DNA from: Neodiprion pinetum
Lineage: Eukaryota > Arthropoda > Insecta > Hymenoptera > Diprionidae
Length of the DNA: 64,000 nt
Assembly: GCF_021155775.2 (NCBI RefSeq)
Contig: NC_060232.1
Location: 12,994,251-13,058,250 of the forward strand
Reading direction: 5' to 3'
The position numbers were made by a program, and so were the translations under genes. Position 1 is the first letter of the stretch. Every line of letters starts with the position of its first letter. The notes under the pieces were generated by a model that saw nothing but the letters and a program-made list of their open reading frames with translations, did no database searches and was not told where the DNA came from. Of the stretch, positions 45,204-59,199 are shown piece by piece.

Positions 45204-48200
45204 TCATTTGACTTGGTTTAACCACGGATGTTTCAAACACTCGGCTGCTGTAGCCCGTTTGCTTGGATCGAAGTCAAGCATAGGAGTTAGAAACTCAGCA
45301 AATTCACGCGCTTCGCTGGGCAACCAATCATACTTTTCTGTCAATACTTCGTAGAGGCTCCAGGGCTTGAGACCCGTAATATGCCTCAACTCTCCTTTCT
45401 TATTGAAAAATATTCTCGAGTGTTTCCCAGAAAGTGCGATTTTCCGCGGGATTTCCCCAAGTAACTCTATTATGTGGGCTAGGTGGTCTTCGTCTCTGAA
45501 AAATTTAAACAGCTATTATGTAAATCTGCACTATTAGGGTACTTTATGCAGAGACCGTAAACTTCGAAATCAAACTTTCCGAGCAAGTGTTATAAAAATT
45601 TAAATTTGACTGACTCAAATTTTTTCTTAAGATATTAGAGTGATGCTTGAACAACTATGTCTATATCTTTCTTCAAACTACGTATAGTGAAATTATTTTG
45701 AATCTCACCTGCAGTAATCGTCGCCACTATGAGGTTCAAAAAGATAATCACCAGTGGCTAATTCAAAAGCCATACACGCTGTTGACCATATGTCTGCTGA
45801 AGTGTCATAGCCAGCTCCCAACAATACTTCGAGAGACCTGTATTGTCTAGTTTGAATATCTTCCGTAAATTTTTTATGGATCCAGCAAGCATTTCCTAAA
45901 TCAGCAATTTTCACCTCCACTTCACATTCGACTATCGCCGGATCCAATGGAGCTACCGATGCACGTTTTATTTGCAGCTTCGTCTCTGGAGGGTTTAGTG
46001 TCCGCACATTGTTCAATGCATTACCTATTATACATACAATGATCTAAGAAAATTTAGGTCAGCCAAATTAACCACTACTTTCTTTCTCTTCGCCTTCAAG
46101 TTTGATTATAATTCTGGTATATAACTCAACCTCCAGATACAAAATAAATAAGTTTACTAGTAGTGTTTCTTAGAAAAAAAATTCCGTAACACCAGTATTT
46201 GGATCGTTACAGTGTTTTGCCCTGTTAAAAAATATTACATTGTGTTACAAGTGCAGAAAATGGATGATTTCCGACAAGTGTGAAATTTACACCATGAGCC
46301 ACGAAGGCGAGTGCTGCAGCCATCGACATGTGTACATACGCTATTTGTTCAACCTCTGTGAAGGAAAATATGATTTGAGAAGCACCAAAAGTGCCACGGA
46401 CAGCATGTAATAAAATTACGTTCGTAATGACACAGTGCGTAAAACTGAGTTATTCAAAAGTGCGCATGCACCAAAGAAGCCCCAGTGTAAAATCAATTAT
46501 TCCAGCTGTACGCATGCGCAAACGTCGTTTTACGGCATTGCTTTGAAACGGGGTACTTTGCACACATTCCACAGACTTCGAAATCGAACTTAACAGGCAA
46601 CTGTTGGAAAGAAAACAATCGAAGATTTGGAACCCGGCTAACATTGTAACTCGATAAAACGAATCGACCGAGAAACACCGCCACAATAATATATGTATAT
46701 AAGTACCAGTCGATTACGCTTGAAGAAAACCTCGAGTTTCTGCTTACCCAGATAACTAAGTGTGTTTGTGCAAAAAGTCTATTCCAGTTTTTGTTTCCGT
46801 TTCTGCGAACGTTTCCGAAAAATAATTTTTATGCGATAAATGCACATTACAACAATAATTGTTGTGTAAGTATAGCAAGGCTTACTTGCATTTAGTGGAT
46901 ATTGTGGACTTTTTTCAAAATAGTTTACTTGCATTTTGACAGCAATTGCGGACACACCTTGTTCTAATATTAATAGCAGCACTTTACAAGCGTTGCTGCA
47001 TATTGCTTCAACATTTAAATGCACTTTGTTATTTGGGTAAATTGATATTTTATAATAATCAAATAAAAGTCCGTGATTTATCCTCTCGTTCACCAGTTTG
47101 TCCCTTCGAATAGCTCACCAACTTTTATTTTCTTTTTCAACATTTCAATTTTAGATTTTTCGATCAAGCTTGATTGATTGAAATTTCAAGGACATGATAA
47201 TGTTATTGTTCTACCGGTATACATGTCGTCTGCGAAAAACAAGTGCAAACCATACAAAATCGTCTGCTTTTGCTTAAGGGAGGATACAAATTAACATGAA
47301 CACGATTCTGCCTTGACCATGAAAGATTCAGGAGCCAATTTTGCACGATGTTGGTAAAATAAAATCGTGAACAATTCAAACGCTTAAACTTTTTCCTCGT
47401 TTACAGAAATAATATCGTTATTTCTTGGAGAAACAGGTTAAAATTCAATGAATTTTTGAACTCAGCCAGTAGATACAAAACTTATTATACGTAATTCTTA
47501 ATGAGTTTGGATTCAAATTTATATGAACATTGAAAACTAATTGTAAGCAGGCTGTACGCTGTGCTATTAATTTCCCCCGCCGTTCCCCGCGTTGACGACG
47601 GTTTACAGGGTTCCACGAATGGGGGTACTCTGAAATCAAAAATCAAATCATTTGGTGTAAATTGATAGTATAGCTAAAATGTAGTACAGGGATATTGGAA
47701 AATAATTCAATTATGAAAATGGGACTGATTTGAAAATTACATTTGGCTTTTGATATAAAAATTGAAACTTTAAAAATATGTTTGAAACAACTGATTAATT
47801 AGGTTGGAAAATCCCTGTGCTACATTTTAGCTATATTATTCATTGACCAGAAACAATTTGATTGCTGGAGTTCAGAGTGCCCCCACTTTCGAATTCCTCT
47901 AGTTACGCCGTCAATGCGGGGAATGGCGGAGGAGTTTTGCCGCACCGTATACAACGCACTCCATTGATAGTATAATTTCCATATATAATTATAATCAAAA
48001 CTCATTCAAATATGTAATGTGTACCCGTAAGATGAAACTTTTTTCGCTTACTGGTTGATTCGAACAAAACAGTCATTTTAGAATGCTCTCAGCACGTTGA
48101 CCTATTCTTCAACTCAAACTGGGAAATTTTTTCATGTCCTCTGATCAGTCCGACAGCGTGCCCCCTAACTTCATTCTTTACTTCAGACTCATCCTTCAAG

Positions 48201-51200
48201 TCAAATCTTTCACTTCATTTCTACTCCATTCACAATAACTTATAAACGATATGATAAATGAAAAATCCGAAAAATAGCATGCAATTAGTGCTCGTGTTGG
48301 CTCGTGCTGCATACACACCGGTACTTGTATCGCCAACTTCACACTCGTATTTGTGTGAAACCAGCACTCGCCTTCGGTTCACCATGAAAACTTTATACTT
48401 GTAAAAAATCGCCCACTCTCCGCACTTGTAACATAACATACTATTTTCAATTTTCTTCATACCTAGGGAAGATACAAAACTCAATATCGTAACTGAATAT
48501 GCCGGGTTTTTGAGTTCAGTTGTGCAATCTACGCAAGCTCTAAAAGATCTTCAGAAAGCCATTCCAAAAGTCAATCAATTTGGATGCTATTAGCCCTTGC
48601 TACATTTAGGGGAAAAATAGTTTCGGCTTATTTTTTAGTTGATAAGCTAGATGGTTGAGAAAGATTTGTCTTGAACCTGAAGAGAATGAATTCCTTCATC
48701 AGTATAGAAGATTTTAAGTGAGAGGATACTAAAACATCATCTCAACGTATTGCAAGAGAAGCTGATATGGCTCATTGATGTGACAACGCCACTGATGTTT
48801 ACAAAAATGACATTAAATAAAGCCCATTGTTGACTACCTGCAAAGTGAAGGATTACCAGCAAAATGTCTTTTAAAAAACCAAACAATCGGCAGAAATCAT
48901 AGACAGTGTGAAACGAACTTGGAGCAACAAGAACACTGTTCAAATCACTTGGTTCCAGTATCAATGAAAAACAAGCACGAAGACTTTCTGAAGTTGTCAG
49001 TTTTTTAGGTTGATTCTTAACTTGGATGATATACCCTTCATACATCTCCAGAAGTGAATTCTGACAGATTCAAGGTCACTGGTATCGTCTGCTACTATCT
49101 ATTTAACCTGCATATCAGCAGACATGGGTGGCCTTGAATCGATCAGTATCCACCTCAGAAGATGTATGTAACATTTCATTGTGGGACTGTAAGAAACAGT
49201 ACATGTTTGCAGAGTTGTAGTTTTTAAAATTTGTAACAAATATTAGCCTACTTCAGGCAAACGACTAATCTATAAAATTTTATATAAATTCCGTAGATTT
49301 GACGATTGTGACGTAGCACACATACACGCTGTAACCAAAGTAACGAATAAATTACCTTCGCCACATTCAGTCGTCTCCTCCTGATCAGGTGGTAATATAC
49401 CTTCTCCGCAACTTTTTTCAACATCACGCAGAACGATGTCTTCAACATTTTGGTATTCATCAGGAGGTTGGTTCTCCATTTTTTCTCCTCCTGCTAATCC
49501 GTCAACACCATTTGTCCGTGGTATATTTATTTGAGGTACAGAAGTATCTAATGTGTCAGGTGATTCTTTGCTCTCTGTTGCAACGTCTTCTATACTCTCT
49601 GTGTTTACATCCGCTGGATCTGAACTGTTGTTTTGGACTTCACCGTTTTCTACAGTATCTACAATGAGTTTACTCTGCTCTTCAATCTCTTCAATTTGTT
49701 CCATCTGTTTCTTCAGCAGCTCATTTTGTCGCTTTGCCTTCTTCTTCAACTTCTTCTTTTTGTTCTTTGACATTTTCATATTCGTTGTGGGCTCTTGAAA
49801 CTCTTTTGGCGCTGTCGATATCAATGACACTGGCAATTTCAAACCCAACGAGTGAAGTTCTGTTGCTTCTGATGCCAATTTTCTAATATAAGTTTCGTCA
49901 ACACAAATTAATACATTCTCGGGTTTTATGTCTGTGTGAATAATTTTACCTGGAACAGCAAAATATGAAAAAATTATTTCCAGGATTAAAATTTAGTAGA
50001 AATGTATAAATTTGATGAGCAATAATATCTACATAATGAAAAAACGATTTCATGGGAATATAGCAGGGAGATGAATAGAAAAATAGCAGCTCAGTAATCA
50101 AATAATGTAAGAAAAATTTCACAAGGTTCTTTAAAAAAACACCGTTGACTTAAAATTTAGTACTAGATGTCTCGTTGAGCCAAAGATTCCGATACATGAC
50201 GACAAGGAAAATCCTATTCAATACCGTTATTTGTATATCCGTGCATGAATGTGGTACTGCGGTTCAAAAATGAGATGGAAATCAATTTTTATATCGTATG
50301 TAGTGTATGAAAGATTTTGTTCATTCGATTTCATGTGCAGAAACTTTGACATACACGAAAAACCTATGATACAGTGCGTTTATTGATACACAACAAAGCT
50401 ACTGAAGAGTATAAATGAAATTCAAAAGTAAAACAAATAGCCCACAGGTACAGAAAATTGTGAAAAGTGAAATCTCGTTATCTGCGCAGATGAATAAGAA
50501 TAACAAGACACTTTTATCAACAACGTGATGAAAAAACTTTACTGACATAACATCCACAAAATAAATCCAAGGTAGATTCATACAATAGAATGTTTTGAGG
50601 ATAAAAGAAATCATCGTGGCCAACTAGCTTGACATGTAAAATCAATATGGAATCTGATTGTTATTTATATTTTTTTTTTCTTTTGCATAACAAATATCTA
50701 ATAAAAGGAAGGTGCGAAGGTTGTCACTGCAGGTCACTGTCGAAAAACTTGGAATCAGTAAACGAAAGCGCCCGTAAAAGAAAATCAACCTGAAACTCAC
50801 GATCAGAGCTGAAGACGAATATTGCAAATAGGCGAGAATAACAATACTTTACCACCATGGTGCACACGATACTTTCTGCAATGAAAGTGTGATTTAAATT
50901 TTTTTCTGTAGCGGAATACATAAAAAACACATTTTAGTAATAAGACGTGAAAGTGTACGTTTTGGTACTCAGATGTTCTTTTTTTGTACTATCGCAGAAA
51001 CGATTTACGTACGGAATGCAGACAAAAAAAAAATACGCATTAACCATACTTGCGTTACTTAATAGTATATATTCCTGTATTACATATAGGACGTCATTTC
51101 CGACTCAACTCTGGCCACATGATTGACTTGAAAATAGAGACTCGATATATCTTTCGCAATATTGGGTGTAAAATTGAGAACGTAGTTCAATAACGAAAAA

Positions 51201-54200
51201 TTTATTTTTAAAAATACCTACAGTTAGTATATAGGGGTAGGTCGTCTGGGGTGTAGGGGGCGATGCCCCCATCGGGTGTTATTACACTTTAATTATACTT
51301 TTTATAAAATAAAATTGAATTAAAAAAAAAAAAAAAAAAACTTGGTAGTACAATAAAAATAATTGTCAGGCATTTATAGAAAAAACGGTTGATAGCTTCT
51401 TCTTTCTCTTTCTCTCTTTTTTCCAAAGTTATGAAAATGTTGGTGTTCGCCGTGCTTGCTAGCACGCTGCAGTACAAGCACCAACTGCAGGCTGTACCGA
51501 AGAATCATATTATAGTGAATTGAATAGCATGCGCTTCCCCATATTTCCTGTTACACGTTTTCGTCGCATTCACGAAATTAGACCCACCAAATGCCACATT
51601 CCGAGAACTAAGATGTTACACATCAATTTGTAACATATTCTATCAATATTTGCGGGACAAATACGCCACTTTCGTCCCACTTTTCAGGTAGGAAAAGTTA
51701 ACATTATGGTTGAACCGGGAATAGAGTATTTTTTACCACACATGTGTCGAAAACTCGTTTTCTCGCGCACGCGTTCGCCTACGACTCATACTGAAAACTT
51801 ATGCTCGGCGTAAAAAGACCTACTTTGCCTCGAGTTCAAAAAAATTCAGAAAAGTTTCCGTTTAGAGCTTCTGTCGGTGAAAATTTTTATATTACACTGC
51901 GTCACCGAAATATTGTATAATGTACTCTTTCAAATATATCAACTAAAGTTTGAAATATCGAAAATCATGGGAAATTCTTTTTTGTAGGTCTTGATAAGAT
52001 ACATACACTTAGGTACTTCTATTACTTGATAAATCACATATTCACCGAAAAAAATACAGATTTTTATAAATTGTAAATATTATCAAAATCTACCCGTACT
52101 AAAAAAGGTATCTGAGTGAATTTTATACATCAAATCTCTATTAAGATCATTGCAGGAAACGTGATAGTTAATTGTTTACACATTTATTTTGACACAAGAC
52201 AATTCTGACAAGTGAAATCGAAGATGCATTTAAGCGTTGGTATTAGTTTTATTCAAAGTTGACCATAAAATGCTGTTGGTAGATCTACCATTAATTGGGG
52301 CAAAATTGTTAACCAAGTTCCTAGCTCGGATCAGATGGGATAGCGCGTGAGATAATAAAAAAAAAAAAAATGTAGAAGTGCAAGCCAGTCTCCTGAGCTG
52401 GCTGCACAATTTTTGCATTGAGGTGGAGTGGGGGAAACGCGCCACTTCAACTTGTAATAAACAGTATGAAAAATGTTATTTTTTCAACTAACGTGACCAG
52501 CGACACGGTACCTGAAAATTCTCGTATAACTCCCGTATTTCCCCGGTCCTTTTTTATAATAATTTTCGGACATTCGTAACATTCTTTGAACTGTACATTT
52601 ATTGAATATTAGTTGTTTTAAATAATAGTCTTTAAATACGCATGATACTTATTGTAAATAATATGCTCATCGATGAATATAAATTTCCGAGTTAAATATC
52701 TCGAAAAAAAGGATTGAATATCCCTATGCCCTGCTTAAGGTGGTGCCTAAGTCGATTTCGACGTTGACGTACATACATCAAAATATCGCGGTCCACGTAT
52801 CTCAGTCGCGGTAAATGGCTTAACAGGCCCATTTTATACACAATTCAGAACAAAAACACGCCCAATACATTTTGATTTGACGCAGAAATAATGAAATGGC
52901 AGGGATTCTACGAAATAGCAATAGTAAATTTGTTGCTACACGAACTTGATGCCAGCTTTATTGAAAAAGAACAAAATTTTTGAAAATGAATTCCCGAAGA
53001 AAACAGATAAACCAAAATTTCGTTGGTATGTTGTTACTTTCGGTACACATGAATAATATGTTTATGTCTTTAACATTTTAGTTACAACAATTTTCGAAAG
53101 AATAATTTTGCTGGCTTTTGGAATAACAGTAACACAAAAAATTATATACCGAAAAAGTGAACACACCAGGTTTTGTTGTTATTTTTTTAAGCTTCTACGT
53201 TTTTGCTAGAATGTGTGAATCAAAATGTTACAATTTTCATATTACGGCTTTGATCATTTTTGAAGCAGCAAAATGATGCGTGCGGCTAAAGATAAAAACG
53301 ATCAAAATTCCGAATTGCTAAAACTCTGAATAGTCAAGACTCTGGTGGTTACCAAACTTCACATATACCGTAAAGCTTTTACTGCGCAAGTGTGAAGCAT
53401 TTGCCACATGTGTAAAGGTTGGTGTGATTTTCTAAGTTTTGACCATTTAGAATTCTTATCGGTTGAAGGTTTGACCATTCGGGCTCTTAATCATTCAGAA
53501 ATTTGACCAGCGCCCAATACTTAGTACGGACTACGAAGCTTATTACAGAATATTGAATTTACCACTTGCTACCACTAAAATCGATTTCATCAATCATTTT
53601 CCACGTTATTTTAGTGGAGTGGCTCGCAGCAGTTCGTAGCGCGCGTGCAGTCGTATTAAATTTGTGCACATGTCGCCGCATGCACATTTGAACGTCCCGG
53701 TTCGCCATAAATTCACTGTGTACTGAATATATAGTAGTATATATGAAATTTAACCGTTCTGTGGAAGAGATTTTTATTAATTTATTTGAAATCGACTTAT
53801 GGGCGGCTCGATCAAAATTCTCACAAGTCTACTCTAAGGGTCATGCTAATACGGGGCATTATTTTTCACAAGCCAAAACGCACAAAGAAATTTTCAAATC
53901 GGACTCTGATTTAGTTCATCTATAGTCCAGTTAGAGGCCAGTTTTTGCCCTATCATAAATGATTATCAAAGTTATAGGGATCAAACCTTTTGACTTCGGC
54001 GTGCGCATTATTGTATTTGAATGTATTTAACTCCTATCCTGCTGTAGGAAATCAATCAAATTAACAGCGTTTTCAATTCATTGTTTCACGCGGTTTTCAT
54101 TGATACTAAGCATTATACAATAATGGAAAATATGGTTCTATTTTTTCAATAAAAGTAAAAACAAAAACGGAATATCATCAAATTTCGGTATCGGTATTTC

Positions 54201-55015
54201 TTTTTTTTTTTTTTATTGCACTTAAAAAGAATCATAAAAGCTTTTTTACCGTAGGTACCCCGAAACAAATTATAGTTTGGCTTGTAGTTCTCTAGAAACA
54301 CAGCACACCGTGAACGAAAATATTATTTCCGAGCGGAGCAGAGTCCGACCCTATGTAGTGCGCTGCACAACCGACTGAGACATAAACTCAATGTGGCCTA
54401 ATGCAATGGATGTCAGTTTTTGGTACAACACGCAAGGTCTCAGCTTTTCTCAGCTGGTTCAAATGCCGTGGCGTGCTCTACAGGTGGGCCAAAACTTTTT
54501 ATGCTAATGGCAAACCACCTTCAGCCTTCGTCTTTCTGCCACGGGGTTTCACTGACAATGAGCGCAAAGACAACAAAGAACCCGCGCTGTCGAACTAGGC
54601 ACTACCGTAAGGGGAGAGAATCATTCGAATTGCACGTGCGGCCGTGAAATTCGAAATTATTAATTGGACATTAAGTAATTGTATTTTCATTAGTATTACA
54701 TTTGTTATGAAGATAATCCAAGCCTTCGAGAACTTGTCTGATGATGCTCTTCACATTGGTTCTTGGAATGCCTCTGTAGTTCGACTTTATGATGAGTTTG
54801 AGGAGGTTGTGACCAAGGACTTCGAACACCATGCAAACATGGAGGCCATTAATTCCACTGATTCTAAAATCGTTCAGCAACTGGACGGTCTTATTCCGCT
54901 TTGGGTCGTTGACATCTGTGTCGCGGACGTCTTTGAGTAGTTTTATTTCATCCAAAGCAGTTTCCGTGAAGTGGGATGCTGACTTTACAACTTTAAGAGC
55001 AACAAATCGTTTATC
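45204..55015 (-). CDS. SRPK: SR-protein kinase (SRPK), 3' four exons
   Basis: Serine/threonine kinase that phosphorylates RS domains of splicing factors. Exons 55015-54700, 49949-49356, 46024-45709 and 45495-45204 join in consistent phases (0, 1, 1, 2) to give 505 codons plus stop with no internal stop. Exon 1 holds the ATP-binding lysine in FVALKVVKSA and GLDYLHNKC. Exon 2 opens with the catalytic loop KIIHTDIKPENVLI and continues with the SRPK spacer, which has a basic KKKKLKKKAKR run and an acidic tail. Exon 3 has the metal-binding DLGNACW, the activation segment and STACMAFELATGDYLFEPH. Exon 4 has SRPK-specific LLGEIPRKIALSGKHSR and ends ATAAECLKHPWLNQVK. The Gly-rich loop exon and the N-terminus were not found between 55,016 and 64,000; they are off the window or missed. 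The introns are 213, 3,331 and 4,750 bp and hold MITE-like repeats. Confidence 0.95.
46450..46690. repeat. Interspersed repeat family copy 2
   Basis: GTACTTTGCACAC, CAGACTTCGAAATCGAACTT and GGCAACTGTTGGA words parallel 1,880-1,950. Lies in an SRPK intron. Confidence 0.35.
47455..48050. mobile_element. Long-inverted-repeat MITE in an SRPK intron
   Basis: The left arm holds CGCCGTTCCCCGCGTTGACG, GTGGGGGTACTCTGAA-like GAATGGGGGTACTCTGAA and TATAGCTAAAATGTAGTACA. It is mirrored by the right arm (reverse complement CGCCATTCCCCGCATTGACG, AAAGTGGGGGCACTCTGAA, TATAGCTAAAATGTAGCACA). The arms are about 200-250 bp and flank a short AT-rich centre near 47,755. The outer borders are not sharp. Confidence 0.7.
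50720..51060. repeat. Interspersed repeat family copy 3 and poly(A)-flanked stretch
   Basis: GAGCTGAAGACGAATATTGCAAA at about 50,806 matches 2,049. Further on, 51,240-51,342 holds the small palindrome GGGGGCGATGCCCCC followed by a poly(A) run (51,321-51,340), which may be the end of another retroposon. Confidence 0.35.
51345..54640. other. SRPK intron, no gene recognised
   Basis: Part of the 4.75-kb intron. Poly(A) at 52,357-52,370 next to a GC-richer stretch may be a retroposon tail. Short ORFs near 53,743 and 54,401 carry no family motif. Confidence 0.45.
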
Positions 55016-56990
55016 CTGTAACAAAACATTCACAGTAGTTTTAGAAACATAACTGTAACGAACAATACGTTGTAGAGACTGAAAGAAGACTTCGATTATA
55101 CATTACATTTGATAAATTAAAGTAGCGCAGTTACGCAGGACTGAATTTGTGGATAACTTGGAAGCGGCATACTAATTATGTCTCTGTCCATTAATAATGA
55201 TTAAATCATAAAACATGATGTGATGAACCGAATTATTCGTATGAATAGTTACCCACTTGTAAATTATTTCATTTCGTTCTATGATACGGCTTTGTGGAAT
55301 TTTTAGATGCGATATTCTAGACCTTTTTATCATAGGAAAATTGCTTGCGACTTTGCATATCTTTTTAATAAATATGATGACTCAATTATTTCTTGTCATA
55401 TTTTGAAACATTATAAGTAGATTATTTTCTTAACAAATTCTTTCGTGTAGAAATATTCTCAAACAATTGTTTTCAAGAATATAGCTCCTAGAAGACGCTG
55501 TATTAAACAAACAACTTGAACTAAGCATATTTTCTTCAGTCTTATTACTTCGATGACTTTATCTGAAATTTCAATGTATAAAAACATACTCTTCAAGTTT
55601 GATATTCTCAAATATTAATTTTCTTATGTCAAAATCGGTTTCGAGGTTTACAATGCACTCTCCCAATAGGGCCGCAACAGTACAAGAGGGGAAGCGATTT
55701 TTAAGAATTCGGAGGCCCTGCACCAGTTACCTTTGCGCGAGCGTCTCTCAGACGCGCGGATACATTATTTATATCGGCTAGACTCCCATTTCATTTCATT
55801 TTAGCCTGGAAATATACTTGTGTGTCAATATTTTATTAATACATCAGTTTTTTTTTTTTTTTTACATAATTATTTATGTAAACATTTTACATGAAAGATT
55901 GTGTGTCCAATTGGGAATAAGTGATATTTTACTTCAAAAATGAGTTCTAGAATTTTTTTTTCAATGTCTAGGTATTGTTTAAGAATCGCATATAAAGCTC
56001 TCTTAGTCTTCCTAGCTAAAATTGATTTTTTAAATATTGTAAATCATCGGCAAAGCTAAAGCAAATGCCAAAAATGTCGAAAAAGACCTTTATTTCGCAC
56101 GAGGAATGGCGCGAAGAGGTATATTTTCACGACTAAGGGACTGTACGAGGAGTTTGAAAAATATTTAGGGTGAAATTCACCCCCAGTGACCCGTTAGGGT
56201 TCAAAATAATTTTTTATTCTGATGTCCACATGAAATATGAAGATTTATAACATCTATTATTTTTCATTGTATTTCTAATATTTCGTTCCTTTCATTCAGT
56301 GATTCAAGATGAGTTTACTACTATATCAAAGGTAAAAAAAACCTTGCTGTTCGTAAAAAAAAGTAGAGGTAGAGAGCAATTTACTTACGTCATTTCATTA
56401 AGATTGGAACAAAGTTTATTAATTAGAGTATACCTTCAAGATTCCAAAAACAAAAAGGAAGAAAAAAATCTTAAGCCGAACACCCTGGCAAACAGCGACA
56501 ACGCGGTACGTTAACGTAGATTTGCGGTCGGACGCGCTACGGATACTCAGAGGACCAACATTATTCTTTGTCTTATTCTTATAGATGAAGTGTGATTACC
56601 ATTTGTTATTACGCATTTTCTTTGCATATTTGGAACGAAACAATAAACGCCATTCATACTCACGAGTATTTTAATCGACTAAACGAATGCAACTGTTATT
56701 GAAATTCGCATAAACATAAGTAGTAACAAAGATGGTGTTCTGTATGACGTAAGCTCACTACCAAGCGTTTCATTGGAGCGAGAAAGATGTTGGCCTGTCC
56801 GATAGAGCAATCGATTATGCGCATGCTCTGACCATGCTGAGGTCCGAAATCGATCAGTTCGTACCGAACCGTCGTGGCGTCGACACGCTCAAGCACAGTA
56901 CTGAGCGCCGCCGTGCCGCAGCAGAGTTGTTAGCTCGTACGCATGCGTGAGCTAGCGAGTTGCTTGAGAGCATGCGTAGGCAACGCCCGA
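55016..56990. other. Probable SRPK 5' intron or upstream; CpG-rich patch at 56,740-56,960
   Basis: No exon was found. The CpG-rich patch with several GCATGCG words could be a promoter or first exon of SRPK, but no initiator or ORF supports this. Confidence 0.3.
55640..55800. repeat. Interspersed repeat pair, copy 1
   Basis: GTACAAGAGGGGAAGCGATTTT, then GGAGGCCC, GAGCGTCTCTCAG and CGGCTAGACTCCCATTTCATTT parallel the reverse complement of 58,300-58,480 (GTACAAGAGAGGAAGCGATTTT and so on). The two are inverted and 2.6 kb apart. Confidence 0.65.
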
Positions 56991-56995
56991 GATAG

Positions 56996-57224
56996 TACAG
57001 TGATATTCATGTATGCCTACTCACTTCCAGCTACCTATTTTCGGTCCGAAACAAAACGCGAATTCGATTCAATACGAATTTTGCGATAATGGTTGGCGAT
57101 ACAGCCGACGTGAGAGAAGGGGACGCAATATTACATAATTCGTATAGAATCGAAGTCGCATTTTGGTTCGGACGGAAAATAGGCAACCGAAAGGTAGCCG
57201 ATAGGCATACGTGAATATCACTGT
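56996..57224. mobile_element. Hairpin MITE, about 230 bp
   Basis: Left TACAGTGATATTCATGTATG and CCTA; right reverse complement TACAGTGATATTCACGTATG and CCTA. The arms run through CTATTTTCGGTCCGAAACAAAA and CGATTC-ATACGAATT to meet near 57,110, so nearly the whole element is one hairpin. No ORF. Confidence 0.85.
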
Positions 57225-58299
57225 ACGAACGTTCGCGGACAAGCGAATGTGAGATCTTACATAAAAAAAAGGAGATAACCCGCGACCATGTTTAAGGCTT
57301 CATAATCACCACCGGAATTGGTAGTGGTATCACACGGCCGATAAACATGCTATTTTTAATGAATAAATTATACTCAAACCATAATAACAAAGTATGCGTA
57401 ATGACCCCCTTCTTCGTGTTTCCGGTCGACTCTCATCTTTTATCATAACTGTACAATGCTGTTCGTCATTCATCGTTCGTTACTGGGAATTGTTTAGCAT
57501 TACTAGAGAAAAAAAATACACTCGCAAAATTCTATATACTGTAGGATTCGGATGTGTAATATTGATTGTCGTCATTGTCGCCGCAAAATTGATCATCGCA
57601 TCGTCAACATAATATTCATCATTTTCATCATCTGTGACAGTAATAAAAGCTGGTGAGAATCTAGCAGTGACTGTATCTGCGAGTAATTCATAAAACAAAT
57701 ACATTTGAGTAATTCTCACTCAAGTCAAAGGAATTTTGAATTTTCATTATTAGATTTGAAAAGAAAATTTTGCGAGTTACTCTTTTGACAGTTAAACTGT
57801 GTCCCAAAACATTCTCCTTTATAATTACACTAATTACCGATTGAAAACTTATGACATTTTACTTCTCAGAAATAACTTACTCTCGGAACAAAATTGTTGC
57901 GATATGAAATATCGATTTTTACTCAAGTTTTTGAAAAAAACGAAAACTTTAACCCGTGATTCAATATAGGATACACTTTTCTTGATGTGCTATCAATTTT
58001 TCAATCAAGACGTTCTGAAATAAATCTGACTAATACAGTGTACTCTCTCCATAGGGCTACTTCCCCGCTTTCGTACACGGTTGCTATCCCCCACTCCTCG
58101 ACCTAAGTTTATCTTTGAAGCAAAAGTCTCTCATTATCAATAGAGCCGCGCAGCAAATGCAATAGTTCTGTCAGTTCTATTACCACATAAACGAACTTAT
58201 CCCCTTTGAACACACAATCTGTCGAGTAAAACGTTTACATGAATAATTATGTATAATAAAAAAAATGTGTTGATAAAATATTGAAACATAAATATTTTT

Positions 58300-58500
58300 T
58301 CAGGTTAAAATAAAATGAAACTGGAGTCCATCCGATGTAAACAACGTATATGAGCGTGCACGAGAGGCTGGCCCTGCTGAGAGAGTGCGACTTTTTTATA
58401 ACGTGGGGTAGGGGGGGTCTTCGATTCCTGCAAAATCGCTTCCTCTCTTGTACAGATGCGGCCGTAATTAAAAGGGGAGACCCAGTTGGAATTTTGAAAA
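58300..58500. repeat. Interspersed repeat pair, copy 2
   Basis: Inverted partner of 55,640-55,800. Its right border GGGGAGACCCAGTTGGAA reappears, reversed, at 59,345-59,372, so a third partial copy is likely there. Confidence 0.6.
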
Positions 58501-58607
58501 AATCGATTTCTTTTTTTTCCATTTTCTAAAAGTACAATATTTCAAGAGTATTTTCCGACCAATTACAAGCAAATCGTACCGTTATTCGCCAAGATATATA
58601 ACTTTGA

Positions 58608-58759
58608 ATGGCGTCGTGTCTGACAAAGCTAACCGGCGCTCCCTCGAAAATACTCGAGAGGCAAGGGTAGCTCGTTGTCAACAAAAAATTGCTGCAGGTG
58701 CAGTTAACAAAGCGGAAGAAGACGTGGTATATGGCCCAGGAATAGACAATTCAATGTAA
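58608..58759 (+). pseudogene. Mutator-like transposase fragment 3 (C-terminus only)
   Basis: In one open frame: SDKANRRSLENTREARVARC, QQKIAAGAVNKAEEDVVYGP and GIDNSM then TAA. It aligns with SETKEARTARKKQL and EEEEGLLYAPGIAD at the end of the relic at 39,844-40,892. The rest of the domain is absent. A GTAAGT overlaps the stop and a TTTCAG near 59,132 may be the 3' intron of the element. Confidence 0.65.
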
Positions 58760-59199
58760 GTAACAAAATAAATTTTTTATTTGCATGCAAATCGTACTCA
58801 AAACTTTAAATGCGTTTTTCTCGAAACCATGATTTCGAAGTCGGTGATCACTGTAACTCGAGAACGGCTTACCGATCGGTTTGAAATTTGTCGCACTAAT
58901 TCTATATATAGTTGTCCTCCGGATGAACGAAGGATTTTTTTTTTTTGGACAATTATTTTTTTTTATATAGCCAAAAATGTCAGTGAAATTTTGGTCAAAA
59001 CAACACTTTTGACTTTCAACGTCCGCCATTTTGTGAAAAATTGAAATTTTTCAAAACCCTTCGTTCATCCGGAGTGATTTATTATACATTATATCATTGA
59101 CTAAAGATCTCCCCCTCTTTTGTTGGTTTCAGATGATCCATTGCAGCGCGAGAGTGATCACCGCAACACCCTTTTTTTTTGCAGACGTCTCGCCGATTG

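Noticed and set aside
48737..49045. 102-codon ORF in an SRPK intron
   Set aside because: No recognisable motif on either strand, and the splice phases of the flanking SRPK exons already match without it.
56696..56896. N-terminal exon of SRPK
   Set aside because: The ORF lacks the Gly-rich loop and any SRPK motif; the CpG-rich patch could be promoter but nothing proves it.
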